DNA of 43,386 nt from DASRHY01 sp046765875 (GTDB lineage: Bacteria; Actinomycetota; Actinomycetes; Propionibacteriales; Kribbellaceae): contig JBKPSJ010000151.1 of assembly GCA_046765875.1 (NCBI GenBank), positions 1 through 43,386 on the forward strand, read 5' to 3'. Within the stretch, counting starts at the first letter, position 1. Every line of letters begins with the position of its first letter. The position numbers were made by a program, and so were the translations under genes. Below, piece by piece: positions 22,550 through 30,772 of the stretch. The notes below the pieces were generated by a model. That model worked only from the letters and a program-made list of their open reading frames with translations. It was not told the DNA's origin and did not search any database.

Positions 22550-25512
22550 GCGGCGGCGTGTTCGATATGGGCGAGGAGTTCGAGCGGCGCCGGCCGGCCC
22601 GCCAGAGCAGCAGGCCACGTGCGCTGCTGCCGACGATCATCACGCTGATCCTGCTGGCGATCGCGTTCAGCGTCTTCACCGACGTGTGGACGTCGCGGCT
22701 GTGGTACAAGTCCGTCGACCTCGGCTCGGTGTTCTCCACGGTGCTCGGCACCCGGGTGTTGCTGTTCTTCGTGATCGGCTTGCTGATGGCCGCGGCGGTG
22801 GCGGCGAACATCGTGATCGCGTACCGGACCCGGCCGCGGGTCGCCCTGGCGCCGCCGCCCAGTCCGGGCTTCGAGCGGTATGGCGAGATGCTCGAGAACC
22901 ACAAGAACCTGGCAGTCGGCATCGTCGCCGGGTTGATGCTGATCTTCGGCGGCTCGGCCGCTTCGGGTGAGTGGAAGGCGTTCCTCGCCTGGCGTAACCA
23001 GGTCCCGTTCGGGGTGACGGATCCGCACTTCCACAAGGACATCTCGTTCTTCGTGTTCGACTATCCGTGGTATCGGGTGCTGATCGGCTTCGGGTACTCG
23101 ATCGTGCTGCTGTCGCTGGTGGCGGCGCTGATCACGCACTACCTGTACGGCGGCTTCCGTCCGTCGGCCAAGGGACAGAAGACGTCCGGCGCCGCGCAGG
23201 TCCAGATCTCGGTGCTGGTCGGGATCCTCGTTCTGCTGAAGGCCTTCAGCTACTGGCTCGACAGGTATGGGCTGACCATGTCCGATACCCGGTTGTTCAC
23301 CGGTATCGGCTACACGGGCGACCACGCCGTCCTCCCCAGCAAGACGATTCTGGCCGTGATCGCCGCCCTGTGCGCGATCTTGTTCTTCGCCAACGCGGTC
23401 CGGCGAACGTGGCTGCTTCCGGGTGTCGGCCTGGTCGTGCTCGTCCTGTCGGCGATCCTGCTCGGTGCGTTGTGGCCGGCTGCTCTGCAGCAACTGCGAG
23501 TGCGGCCGAGTGAGCCGATCAAGGAAGCGCCGTACATCGAGAAGAACATCGCCTCGACCCGAGCGGCGTACGGGATAGAGACCACCAAGATCACCGACTA
23601 CCGGGCGACGACCAACACGAACCCCAACCAGTTGTCGCGGGAGTCGGCGGTTCTGCCGGGTATCCGGCTGATGGACCCGAGCGTGGTCGGCCCGGCGTTC
23701 GAGCAGTTGCAGCAGGTGCGCGGTTTCTACGCTTTCCCGAGCGTGCTCGACGTCGACCGGTACAAGATCCAGAACAAGATGCGTGACACCGTCATCGCGG
23801 TCCGCGAGGTCCAGGTCGACCGGTTGCCGGCCGGACAGCACAACTGGAACAACGACCACACCGTCTATACCCACGGCTTCGGCGTCGTGGCGGCGAACGG
23901 CAATGAGAGTGACGGCGGCTCGCCGGTCTGGTCGTCCAAGGAGATTCCGCCGACCGGTGAACTCGGCACGTACGAGCCGCGGATCTACTTCGGTGAGCAG
24001 TCGCCCGACTACTCGATCGTCGGCGCGCCGGAGGGCAGCTCGCCGGTCGAGCTCGACACCCCTGAAGGCCAGTCGGGCGGCCAGCCCAACCTGTCCACCT
24101 ACCAGGGCGGTGGTGGCGTCGACGTCGGCGGGTTCTTCCATCGGCTGCTGTTCGCAACCAAGTTCCGGGACGCGAACATCCTGCTGTCGGGCCGGGTGAA
24201 CTCGGACTCGAAGATCCTCTACGACCGCACTCCGCGCGAGCGGGTCGAGAAGGCCGCGCCGTGGCTGACCGTCGACGGCGACCCGTACCCGGCGGTCGTC
24301 GACGGCCGGGTGAAGTGGATCGTCGACGGCTACACGACGACCTCGCACTACCCGTACTCGCAGCGTGTGTCGCTGGACGACTCCACCCGCGACACGACGA
24401 CCGGTCGAGGCCAGATCGCGCAGCAGGCCAGCGAGGAGATCAACTACATCCGCAACTCGGTCAAGGCGGTCGTGGACGCCTACGACGGCTCGGTCGACCT
24501 GTACGAGTGGGACAAGTCCGACCCGCTGCTCAAGGCCTGGATGAAGGCGTTCCCCGGTTTGGTGAAGCCGCGCGAGGACATCTCGCCCGGGCTGATGGCG
24601 CACCTGCGGTACCCCGAGGACATGTTCAAGGTGCAGCGCGACATGCTCGCGAAGTACCACGTGCAGGACCCGCAGACCTGGTACCAGAACAGCGACCTGT
24701 GGCGCGTCCCGGCCGACCCGACCGTCGGCGCGGCCAGCGACGCGGTGGCCCGCAAGCAGCCGCCGTTCTACCTGTCGCTGCGGATGCCGGACCAGGCGAC
24801 GCCGAACTTCTCGCTCACTTCGGTCTACGTGCCGAACGCCGAGCGGGAGAACCTGACCGGCTTCCTCGCCGTCGACGCGGAGGCGTCGTCGAAGGACTAC
24901 GGCCAGATACGGATCCTTCGATTGCCCGCCAACCTGCAGATACCGGGTCCGAGCCAGGTTGCGAACAAGTTCCAGACCGACGACTCGATCCGTAGCGTGC
25001 TGCTGCCGCTGAACCAGCCGAACAGTGGCGCGCGGGCGCAGTTCGGCAACCTGCTGACCCTGCCGCTGGGTGGCGGCCTGCTGTACGTCCAGCCGGTGTA
25101 CTCGGTGAAGACGGGCGGGACCGGTAGCTATCCGCTGTTGCGGTACGTGCTGGTCGGGTTCGGAGACAACGTCGCTTGGGGCCAAACTCTGCAAGAGGCG
25201 TTGGACAAGGTCTTCAAGGGCGAGTCCGGAGCGAAGACCGACGAGGATGGGAACAAGCAGAACAACAATCCACCGACGAACCAGACCGTCCAGCAGGCGC
25301 TGACCGAGGCGCAGGATGCCTTCACCCGTGCGGACGCGGCGTTGCGCAGCGGGAATCTGGCGACCTACCAGGCCGAGCTGGCGAAGGCGAGGGCGGCGAT
25401 CGACCGTGCCGTCCGCGCCTCGAGCCAGACGCCGACATCGACCCCGCCGCCGACACAGAGTCCACCCACGACGCCCGGCGGCACATCGACATCGCCGCCG
25501 GCCGGCCGGTAG
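22546..25512 (+). CDS. UPF0182 large membrane protein (Rv3193c-like)
   Basis: A 988-residue UPF0182 protein. The N-terminal third has seven or so hydrophobic helices (about 24-330), starting after a short Arg-rich tail. The rest is a large extracytoplasmic domain with the conserved stretches YNQNSDLW-like (YQNSDLWRVP) and PPFYLSLRMPDQ. It ends in a Pro/Thr/Ser-rich tail after a predicted helix. Function is unknown across the family. ATG 22546 overlaps the PPA1309 stop, completing a coupled operon with the secreted PDZ/Lon protease. Its stop is 4 bp from the convergent ORF at 25517. Confidence 0.93.
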   Translation: MSGGVFDMGEEFERRRPARQSSRPRALLPTIITLILLAIAFSVFTDVWTSRLWYKSVDLGSVFSTVLGTRVLLFFVIGLLMAAAVAANIVIAYRTRPRVALAPPPSPGFERYGEMLENHKNLAVGIVAGLMLIFGGSAASGEWKAFLAWRNQVPFGVTDPHFHKDISFFVFDYPWYRVLIGFGYSIVLLSLVAALITHYLYGGFRPSAKGQKTSGAAQVQISVLVGILVLLKAFSYWLDRYGLTMSDTRLFTGIGYTGDHAVLPSKTILAVIAALCAILFFANAVRRTWLLPGVGLVVLVLSAILLGALWPAALQQLRVRPSEPIKEAPYIEKNIASTRAAYGIETTKITDYRATTNTNPNQLSRESAVLPGIRLMDPSVVGPAFEQLQQVRGFYAFPSVLDVDRYKIQNKMRDTVIAVREVQVDRLPAGQHNWNNDHTVYTHGFGVVAANGNESDGGSPVWSSKEIPPTGELGTYEPRIYFGEQSPDYSIVGAPEGSSPVELDTPEGQSGGQPNLSTYQGGGGVDVGGFFHRLLFATKFRDANILLSGRVNSDSKILYDRTPRERVEKAAPWLTVDGDPYPAVVDGRVKWIVDGYTTTSHYPYSQRVSLDDSTRDTTTGRGQIAQQASEEINYIRNSVKAVVDAYDGSVDLYEWDKSDPLLKAWMKAFPGLVKPREDISPGLMAHLRYPEDMFKVQRDMLAKYHVQDPQTWYQNSDLWRVPADPTVGAASDAVARKQPPFYLSLRMPDQATPNFSLTSVYVPNAERENLTGFLAVDAEASSKDYGQIRILRLPANLQIPGPSQVANKFQTDDSIRSVLLPLNQPNSGARAQFGNLLTLPLGGGLLYVQPVYSVKTGGTGSYPLLRYVLVGFGDNVAWGQTLQEALDKVFKGESGAKTDEDGNKQNNNPPTNQTVQQALTEAQDAFTRADAALRSGNLATYQAELAKARAAIDRAVRASSQTPTSTPPPTQSPPTTPGGTSTSPPAGR

Positions 25513-25516
25513 CACG

Positions 25517-25918
25517 TCAACCTCCGACCGGGCCGTGCGCGGGCACGAACCCGCGCGCGGTCCGGCGTAGCTCGTTGTCGCTGAACCGGTCGCGATCGAT
25601 CACGGCCGATGCCGCGACACCGGGGGAGACCAGCCAGAAGATGCGGCCGTCGTCGCGGTAGCCGTCGTACCGGCCGACCTTGACCTGGCGCAACGCGGAC
25701 TCGATCGGATCCTGCTCCAGGTACTCGGTCAGGTAGGTCCGCAATGCTTCGAGGTCACGCAGCGAGGGACCGCGCAACGTCTCGACGGTGAGGTCGACCC
25801 GGTACGCACCCTCCGGGTCCGGTCCCGTCTCCCACACCCGGCTGCGGAAGACGACGTCCTCCCACTCGTACGCAAACTCCGACTCCAGTGGACCGACCCC
25901 GTCCGGAACGTGGGTGAT
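25517..25918 (-). CDS. Conserved-looking protein without a canonical start codon
   Basis: The minus-strand frame reads a coherent protein (THVPDGVGPLESEFAYEWED, ..., RVWETGPDPEGAYRVDLT, ..., IFWLVSPGVAASAVIDRDRF). The first ATG/GTG/TTG is GTG at 25837, which would drop a coding-like N-terminal part with high GC at third positions. Between that GTG and the stop of the upstream acetyltransferase (25966-25964) the same frame is open for 42 codons with no ATG, GTG or TTG. Listed here from AUC 25918, with CGGAG some 15 bases upstream, as one option. Alternatives are GTG 25837 (106 residues), a CTG start, or in-frame read-through of the UGA. The family is unnamed to me. Confidence 0.5.
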   Translation of the reverse strand: MTHVPDGVGPLESEFAYEWEDVVFRSRVWETGPDPEGAYRVDLTVETLRGPSLRDLEALRTYLTEYLEQDPIESALRQVKVGRYDGYRDDGRIFWLVSPGVAASAVIDRDRFSDNELRRTARGFVPAHGPVGG

Positions 25919-25963
25919 GACGAATCCGTGGCTCCGCTCAGTCGAGTTTCGGGCTGTGCAAAG

Positions 25964-26920
25964 TCAGTAGCCGATCGTGCGGTGCAGCCTCAGGAACGTC
26001 GTCCGGTATCCCAACTGTGGCCAGGTCCGCGATGACAACAGGTTCGTGACTCGCCAATCTGTCACGAGGCTCTTGAACCCGGTCTGCGCCACCCACCAGC
26101 CGACCGTCTCGCCCAGCGCCCGCCCGGCGCCCGAACCGCGCGCCTCCGGCAGGACGGCCGCGAACCCCAGGAACCCGGCGTTGTCCGGCCGCGCCGGCCC
26201 GAGGTGCAGGTTCGACGTCTCCAGCGCGCACCCGATCGCCGAACCGACCACCCGGCCGTCGATCTCGGCGACGAACGTCGCGTACGACTCGTCGTCGAAG
26301 TCCGCCTCCCATTCGGCCCGCGTCTCCTCGTACGCCGGAACCGTCCCGGCCGCGAACACCGGCGACAAGCCCTGGTGCTCGGGCAGCACCAGATCGAGCC
26401 GCGCAAGCACGTCAATGTCGTCGCGCCGCGCCCGACGTACCGTCACCTTGATGATCGGCTCCTCCGTCGGTACGTCGCGGATGGCGTGCGCGTGCTGTTG
26501 CCCGAACCCGAGCCGGAACCAGGCGTCGACGATGGCCGACTCGTGCGACGGAACGATCACGTAGTGCGTCGTACGTCCGTCAGCGACCCACCGTGCGGCG
26601 GCAACGGCGTACATGTCGCGCATCGTCTCCGGATCCTCGCCGGCGAGTCCCGCCGCCTCGACCCAGACATTGGGCCCCCAGATCGGCGAGTCCTTGGGCG
26701 ACCCGAGTACGAACCCGGTCAGTCGTCGGTCCTCCTCGGCGACCGACCCCGACCCCTTGTCCAGTACGTCGCTCAGCTCCGCCCTGGCGACGGCTGGATA
26801 CTCCCACCGCGCGGACAACAACGGTTCGACAAAGCGATGCCGCCGATGCCGCTCCGCCAACAGCTGCGCGGCCTCATCGAGATCCCCCGGCTCAAACGCC
26901 CTGACGCTCACTCTCCCCAT
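25964..26920 (-). CDS. Double-domain GNAT acetyltransferase
   Basis: A 318-residue protein with two GNAT-type domains. The first (about 1-150) contains TGFVLGSP and LGFGQQHAHA. The second (about 160-318) contains the acetyl-CoA-binding pattern LGFAAVLPEARGSGAGRALGE (quoted just over its core) and ends with LGYRTTFLRLHRTIGY. GNATs acetylate amines using acetyl-CoA; the substrate is not predictable. Start ATG 26920, or GTG 26911 with equal plausibility. The UGA stop is followed in frame by an open stretch leading into the next gene with no start codon (see the entry at 25517). Confidence 0.85.
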   Translation of the reverse strand: MGRVSVRAFEPGDLDEAAQLLAERHRRHRFVEPLLSARWEYPAVARAELSDVLDKGSGSVAEEDRRLTGFVLGSPKDSPIWGPNVWVEAAGLAGEDPETMRDMYAVAAARWVADGRTTHYVIVPSHESAIVDAWFRLGFGQQHAHAIRDVPTEEPIIKVTVRRARRDDIDVLARLDLVLPEHQGLSPVFAAGTVPAYEETRAEWEADFDDESYATFVAEIDGRVVGSAIGCALETSNLHLGPARPDNAGFLGFAAVLPEARGSGAGRALGETVGWWVAQTGFKSLVTDWRVTNLLSSRTWPQLGYRTTFLRLHRTIGY

Positions 26921-27025
26921 GCCCGGACATTACGGCTCACGCCCGACCCCAGCCACCGGTTTGCCGCCGTGGCCTTGTAACGGGTGTGACACCTGCGACA
27001 CCCAACTCCTCCGGCGGGGCCGATT

Positions 27026-27053
27026 TTGGTTAGCCCCCACCATCCCGTACACT
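27026..27053 (+). promoter_or_regulatory. Promoter of tRNA-fMet
   Basis: TTGGTT (27026-27031), a 16-bp spacer and TACACT (27048-27053) lie 12 bp before the mature tRNA start. Confidence 0.6.
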
Positions 27054-27065
27054 CGTCTGCGGCGA

Positions 27066-27142
27066 CGCGGGGTGGAGCAGCTCGGTAGCTCGCTGGGCTC
27101 ATAACCCAGAGGTCGCAGGTTCAAATCCTGCCCCCGCTACCA
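27066..27142 (+). tRNA. Initiator tRNA-fMet (CAU)
   Basis: A 77-nt tRNA with encoded CCA. The anticodon loop CTCATAA is flanked by the GGG/CCC anticodon stem that marks initiator tRNAs. C1 faces U72, so there is no Watson-Crick pair at 1-72, another initiator trait that permits formylation. The T-loop GTTCAAATC is normal. Its 3' end from 27125 is duplicated 5,697 bp downstream. Confidence 0.97.
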
Positions 27143-27182
27143 ACCCGAAGGCCCGGACCGTCAGGTCCGGGCCTTCGGCATG
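27125..27182. repeat. Left copy of 58-bp att-like direct repeat (attL/attB candidate)
   Basis: Covers the tRNA T-arm 3' half, acceptor strand and terminator. It aligns without gaps to 32822-32879 at 48 of 58 positions. The first 17 bases (ATCCTGCCCCCGCTACC) are identical, and similarity stops sharply upstream of 27125. Typical of integration at a tRNA 3' end. Confidence 0.65.
27145..27178 (+). terminator. Hairpin terminator of tRNA-fMet
   Basis: A 15-bp perfect stem (CCGAAGGCCCGGACC with GGTCCGGGCCTTCGG) and a 4-nt loop start three bases after the tRNA CCA. There is no T tail. An imperfect copy lies at 32842-32875. Confidence 0.85.
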
Positions 27183-27221
27183 AATCGGCTTGTGATGGGG
27201 CCGGGCCCGCTGAGCACGCGG

Positions 27222-28547
27222 TCAGCCAGTCAGACTGGCCGATCCGCTGCGGACCGCGGCGACGACCCGGCGGAGCTCGGCGAGCACCAGGTCGGGCTGG
27301 TCGCGGGGGATGTCGTGACCGCTCCGGGTGGCGATCACGTGCCGGGACCCGGGCAGCATCGCGGCCAGCTCGTTCTGCAGCCGCATCCAGAGCTGCTCCT
27401 GCGCGTCCGGTTCGGAGCCCGGCGGGTAGTGCGGGTTGCCATGGGTGAGTACCGACAGCGGCATCGGACGCAGCGGCGCGGTGACGAGGGCCGCGCGGGT
27501 CTGGTCCTCGGCGAGGCAGATGTCCATCTGCTCCGCGTCCTCCTGGACCGGGTGCAGGCCGCACGCCGCCTGGATCAGCTCGCCCCAGTACTCGCGCGGC
27601 ACGAATTTCTTCGCCACCGCGATGCTGCGCCGGTGGTACTGCGGGTGGACGCCGTCGATCAGGATCAGGCCGGCGACCTGCCGGGGATGCCGGCTCGCAT
27701 ACAGCAGACTGAACAGTCCGCCGTTGGAGTGACCGGCCAGGACGTAGGGTCCCGGCACCCGTGCCTTCGCGAGCAGCGCGTGCAGGTCGGCCACTCTGTC
27801 CTCGGCGTCCCGGGGTGCGGGGGCCGGGTCGCTGCGGCCCCATGGTCCGGCCATCCGTGCCGGGTCGTAGCTGCAGACCCGGGTCGTCGTGGCCAGCCGG
27901 CGCTGCAGCGCGGACCAGTCGGTGACGAGCCCGTTCTCGAACACGACCGTCGGACCTCCGCGCCCGCTGCAGCGCAGGAACATCCGCCGGCCGCCGATGT
28001 CGAACCAGCCCGACAATCGACCGTGAGGCACGATGGTGGGCGGAGCCTGGTCGAGTTCCATGACGTCGATCAACGAGCCCGCGACGCCGATCGCGAGGGC
28101 CGCCCGTTGACCGGAGCGGGCCTGCAGGATCGCGACCGCCTGGTCGCGCCGCGGCGGGTAGGCGAAGCCGGTGAACCGCAACGGGCCCCGGTCCTTCAGG
28201 TCGCCGCGCAACTGCTGGACGACCTGCTCAGCCGGTAGCAGCTCCTGGAGACCGGGCGACAGATGCGTCCGGACCTCGGCGGGAGTGAGGGTAGCGGCAC
28301 CACCCGCGAACTGCCGCAGGGCCCAGCGCAGTTGGCGTCCGACTGGGCTGTCCGGCAGCCGGTGCCGGGGGCTGCAGTCCCTGATCTCGTACGCGTCGTA
28401 GCGCGGACAGTAGTGCGCCCGGGTGTGCGCCTGATTCTGGGTGGTCGCCGGCCTGGTTGCCGATGCGGTGATCGGAGTCGAGAGGGCCGCCGCGAGCGCG
28501 GTGGCGACGACTACTCGCCGGAGCCGGCGCGAAGTTTCAGCCGACAT
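27222..28547 (-). CDS. Secreted alpha/beta hydrolase with N-terminal ORF12-like domain
   Basis: A 441-residue exported protein. After a Sec signal (about 1-30) comes a domain with LPDSPVGRQLRWALRQFAG and LTPAEVRTHLSPGL...LLP that resembles the N-terminal domain of Cpe/ORF12-like hydrolases of clavulanic-acid type clusters. An alpha/beta hydrolase domain follows (nucleophile S274 in GHSNGG, then LILIDGVHP, and the C-terminal GHDIPRDQP histidine). The substrate is unknown; an ester or lactone outside the membrane is possible. Its ATG overlaps the permease stop by 11 bp, so it is the last gene of the ABC operon. A secreted enzyme coupled to an ABC exporter suggests a shared substrate or a resistance role, by inference. 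Confidence 0.85.
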   Translation of the reverse strand: MSAETSRRLRRVVVATALAAALSTPITASATRPATTQNQAHTRAHYCPRYDAYEIRDCSPRHRLPDSPVGRQLRWALRQFAGGAATLTPAEVRTHLSPGLQELLPAEQVVQQLRGDLKDRGPLRFTGFAYPPRRDQAVAILQARSGQRAALAIGVAGSLIDVMELDQAPPTIVPHGRLSGWFDIGGRRMFLRCSGRGGPTVVFENGLVTDWSALQRRLATTTRVCSYDPARMAGPWGRSDPAPAPRDAEDRVADLHALLAKARVPGPYVLAGHSNGGLFSLLYASRHPRQVAGLILIDGVHPQYHRRSIAVAKKFVPREYWGELIQAACGLHPVQEDAEQMDICLAEDQTRAALVTAPLRPMPLSVLTHGNPHYPPGSEPDAQEQLWMRLQNELAAMLPGSRHVIATRSGHDIPRDQPDLVLAELRRVVAAVRSGSASLTG

Positions 28548-29295
28548 CTCGGCGCTCCGTGACGAAGATCGCCGATGCGGCGATGGCGGCGACGTATGCC
28601 GCGATCAGCAGCCCGCCCGTGGCGGCGGCGAGGGTTCCGTCCTCGACCGGGACGCCGGCCTGGACCAGCGCCCTCGAGGCGGCAGCAGGCAGGTACTTGG
28701 CCATCCCGGGCTCGCGCAGCGCGTGCGGGAGCAGGGCCTCGACCACGAACCACCAAGCGACCGCCGCAATGATCGCCAGGGTCTCGCTGCGCACCAGTGC
28801 ACCCAGACCGGCTCCGGCGAGCGCGAACAGGCCGGTCGCGATCGTGACCCCGAGCCCGGTGACGGCGGCGTCGCCGGTGAGCAGGTCGACGGGAAGGTCT
28901 TTGACGAGCACCACCGTCGCGGTCGCGACGTAAGACGCGATCAGCGTGACGCCGGCGAAGGCGATGCCTACAGCGGCGGCAGCGGCGTACTTGCCGGCGA
29001 GGAACCGGGCACGCCGCGGCGTGACGAGCAGCGAGGCGGTCACGGTGTGGTGCCGGTACTCACCGGCCGACGAGAGTACGCCGAGCACGAAGGCGATACC
29101 GGCGACGAGCATGCCGGGTACCGCGAGCAGGCCACGCAGGTCCTCCCGGCCGAGCGGTGCGGAACCGTGGCTCCCGGCAACAATTGCAATGCCCGCGGTG
29201 AGACCGGCGGAAAGTGCGATCGCAATGGTCAGCATTACCCAAGTGAGGCGGAGGCCGAGGTGCTTGATCAGCTCGGCCCGGAACAGTGCGGTCAT
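28537..29295 (-). CDS. ABC-2 type transporter permease
   Basis: A 252-residue membrane protein with about six hydrophobic segments in the ABC-2 permease pattern: FRAELIKHLGLR at the N terminus, then a helix pair, then HHTVTASLLVTPRR, which is the cytoplasmic loop typical of antibiotic-resistance-type ABC permeases. It partners with the ATPase encoded immediately upstream (4-bp overlap) and is followed by an overlapping secreted hydrolase gene. The likely role is export of a drug or peptide, by family analogy only. Confidence 0.88.
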   Translation of the reverse strand: MTALFRAELIKHLGLRLTWVMLTIAIALSAGLTAGIAIVAGSHGSAPLGREDLRGLLAVPGMLVAGIAFVLGVLSSAGEYRHHTVTASLLVTPRRARFLAGKYAAAAAVGIAFAGVTLIASYVATATVVLVKDLPVDLLTGDAAVTGLGVTIATGLFALAGAGLGALVRSETLAIIAAVAWWFVVEALLPHALREPGMAKYLPAAASRALVQAGVPVEDGTLAAATGGLLIAAYVAAIAASAIFVTERRDVG

Positions 29296-30002
29296 GAAGG
29301 TCTCTCAGTGGTGAGCTCGAGGAAACGGCTCTCGAGGCTGGTGGTCGCGTTGGTGAGTTCTGCCAGCGGCGCGTGCTCGACGAGCCGGCCGCGGTTGATG
29401 ATGAGGACGTCGTCGACGGTGTTGGTCAGCTCGGCCAGCAGATGGCTGGAGACGAGCACCGTGCCACCGGCCGCTGCGTACGTGCGGATGAAGCCGCGCA
29501 GCCAGTGCACGCCGTGCGGGTCCAGCCCGTTGGTCGGTTCGTCGAGCACCAGGACGGCGGGTTCGCCGAGCAGGGCGGCCGCGAGCGCGAGCCGCTGCCG
29601 CATGCCGAGTGAATAGCCGCCGACGCGTCGCCCGGCGGCGGGTCCGAGCTCGACCGTGTCGAGAACAGCGTTCACCCTGGCGGCCGGCAGGCCGGCGGCC
29701 GCCGCGAGCGCTCGCAGGGCGTTGCGGCCGGACCGGGCTGGGTGGAACACGCTCGTGTCGAGGACCGCGCCGACCTGGCGGCTCGGCGCGGACAGGTCAC
29801 GGTACCCGACCCCGTCGATCGTGGCGGTGCCGGAGGTGGGACGGGCCAGGCCGAGCAGCATGCGCAGGGTGGTCGTCTTGCCAGCGCCGTTGGGTCCGAG
29901 GAAGCCGGTGACCCGGCCACTTCGGATGTCGGCGCTGAGATCGTCGACGGCGAGCACGTCGCCGTACTTCTTGGTGAGGCCCCTGAGGGCGATCTCAGTC
30001 AT
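29292..30002 (-). CDS. ABC transporter ATP-binding protein
   Basis: A 236-residue ATPase of the DrrA/BcrA/CcmA group. Walker A is GPNGAGKT at 36-43. The signature-like YSLGMRQRLALA is followed by Walker B VLVLDEPTNGLDP, the D-loop and the H-loop (VLVSSHLLAEL). The drug-exporter type is inferred from the C-terminal ...TERPS tail and close fit to that group. It overlaps the permease gene by 4 bp. Immediately upstream lies a response regulator and histidine kinase pair transcribed in the same direction with a 101-bp gap, which suggests signal-controlled expression. Confidence 0.93.
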   Translation of the reverse strand: MTEIALRGLTKKYGDVLAVDDLSADIRSGRVTGFLGPNGAGKTTTLRMLLGLARPTSGTATIDGVGYRDLSAPSRQVGAVLDTSVFHPARSGRNALRALAAAAGLPAARVNAVLDTVELGPAAGRRVGGYSLGMRQRLALAAALLGEPAVLVLDEPTNGLDPHGVHWLRGFIRTYAAAGGTVLVSSHLLAELTNTVDDVLIINRGRLVEHAPLAELTNATTSLESRFLELTTERPS

Positions 30003-30103
30003 GGCCTCGAAGATAGGAATCGGTGGCTCGCGAGTCGTCGCCCTCAGATCCGAACCTGGCCGTACGCCATCGGGACGACCACTACATCTGCGGATGTACG
30101 GCG

Positions 30104-30772
30104 TCAGGCGTCGCCGGGTATTACCAGGCCGCTCTCGTAGGCGAGCATCACCAGCTGGGCGCGGTCCCGTGCGGCGAGCTTGGCGAGGATGCGGCTCACG
30201 TGCGTCTTCACCGTCGCGGGACTCAGCACCAGCGCGCTCGCGATATCGGCGTTGGACAGCCCCTGCGCGATCAGGCCGAGTACGTCACGTTCGCGGTCGG
30301 TCAGCTGCGCCAGCTCGGCAGGGCGGACCCGCGGCGTCTCGGGACGGCGTACGAACTCGGCGATGAGCCGGCGGGTGACGCCGGGTGCCAGCAGCGCATC
30401 GCCCGCAGCTATCAGGCGGATCGCGGCGAACAGGTCCTCCGGCAAGCTGTCCTTGAGCAGGAATCCGCTCGCTCCTGCCCGCAACGCGGCGTACACGTAT
30501 TCGTCGAGGTCGAACGTCGTCAGGATCAGCACCCGGACACCGCCGCACCGCTCGTCCCGCGTGATCCGCCTGGTGGCCTCGATACCGTCCATCACGGGCA
30601 TCCTGACGTCCATCAGCAGTACGTCGGGCCGCCGGCTGCGGGCGATCTCGACGGCCTCGGCGCCGGTCGTGGCCTCGGCGACGAGGTCGATATCGTCGAC
30701 CAGCGCGATCTGAGCGCGAAAGCCGTCGCGGACGAGTGGCTGATCGTCGGCCAGCGCGGCCCGAATGGTCAT
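30104..30772 (-). CDS. LuxR/NarL-family response regulator
   Basis: A 222-residue regulator. The receiver domain has the acidic pocket DD at 9-10, phospho-acceptor D55 in LLMDVRMPVMDG, and the LLKDS lysine. A C-terminal LuxR helix-turn-helix follows: LTDRERDVLGLIAQGLSNADI and the ATVKTHVSRILAKL recognition region (quoted in parts). Its ATG overlaps the histidine kinase stop in ATGA, so the pair is co-translated. The downstream ABC transporter operon, 101 bp away on the same strand, is the obvious target. Confidence 0.94.
   Translation of the reverse strand: MTIRAALADDQPLVRDGFRAQIALVDDIDLVAEATTGAEAVEIARSRRPDVLLMDVRMPVMDGIEATRRITRDERCGGVRVLILTTFDLDEYVYAALRAGASGFLLKDSLPEDLFAAIRLIAAGDALLAPGVTRRLIAEFVRRPETPRVRPAELAQLTDRERDVLGLIAQGLSNADIASALVLSPATVKTHVSRILAKLAARDRAQLVMLAYESGLVIPGDA

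Noticed and set aside
21613..25515. Very long minus-strand open frame (about 1,300 codons) across UPF0182 and neighbours
   Set aside because: It mirrors three well-supported plus-strand genes with overlapping starts and stops. Its product is Arg/Leu/Val/His-rich low-complexity sequence typical of antisense frames in GC-rich coding DNA.
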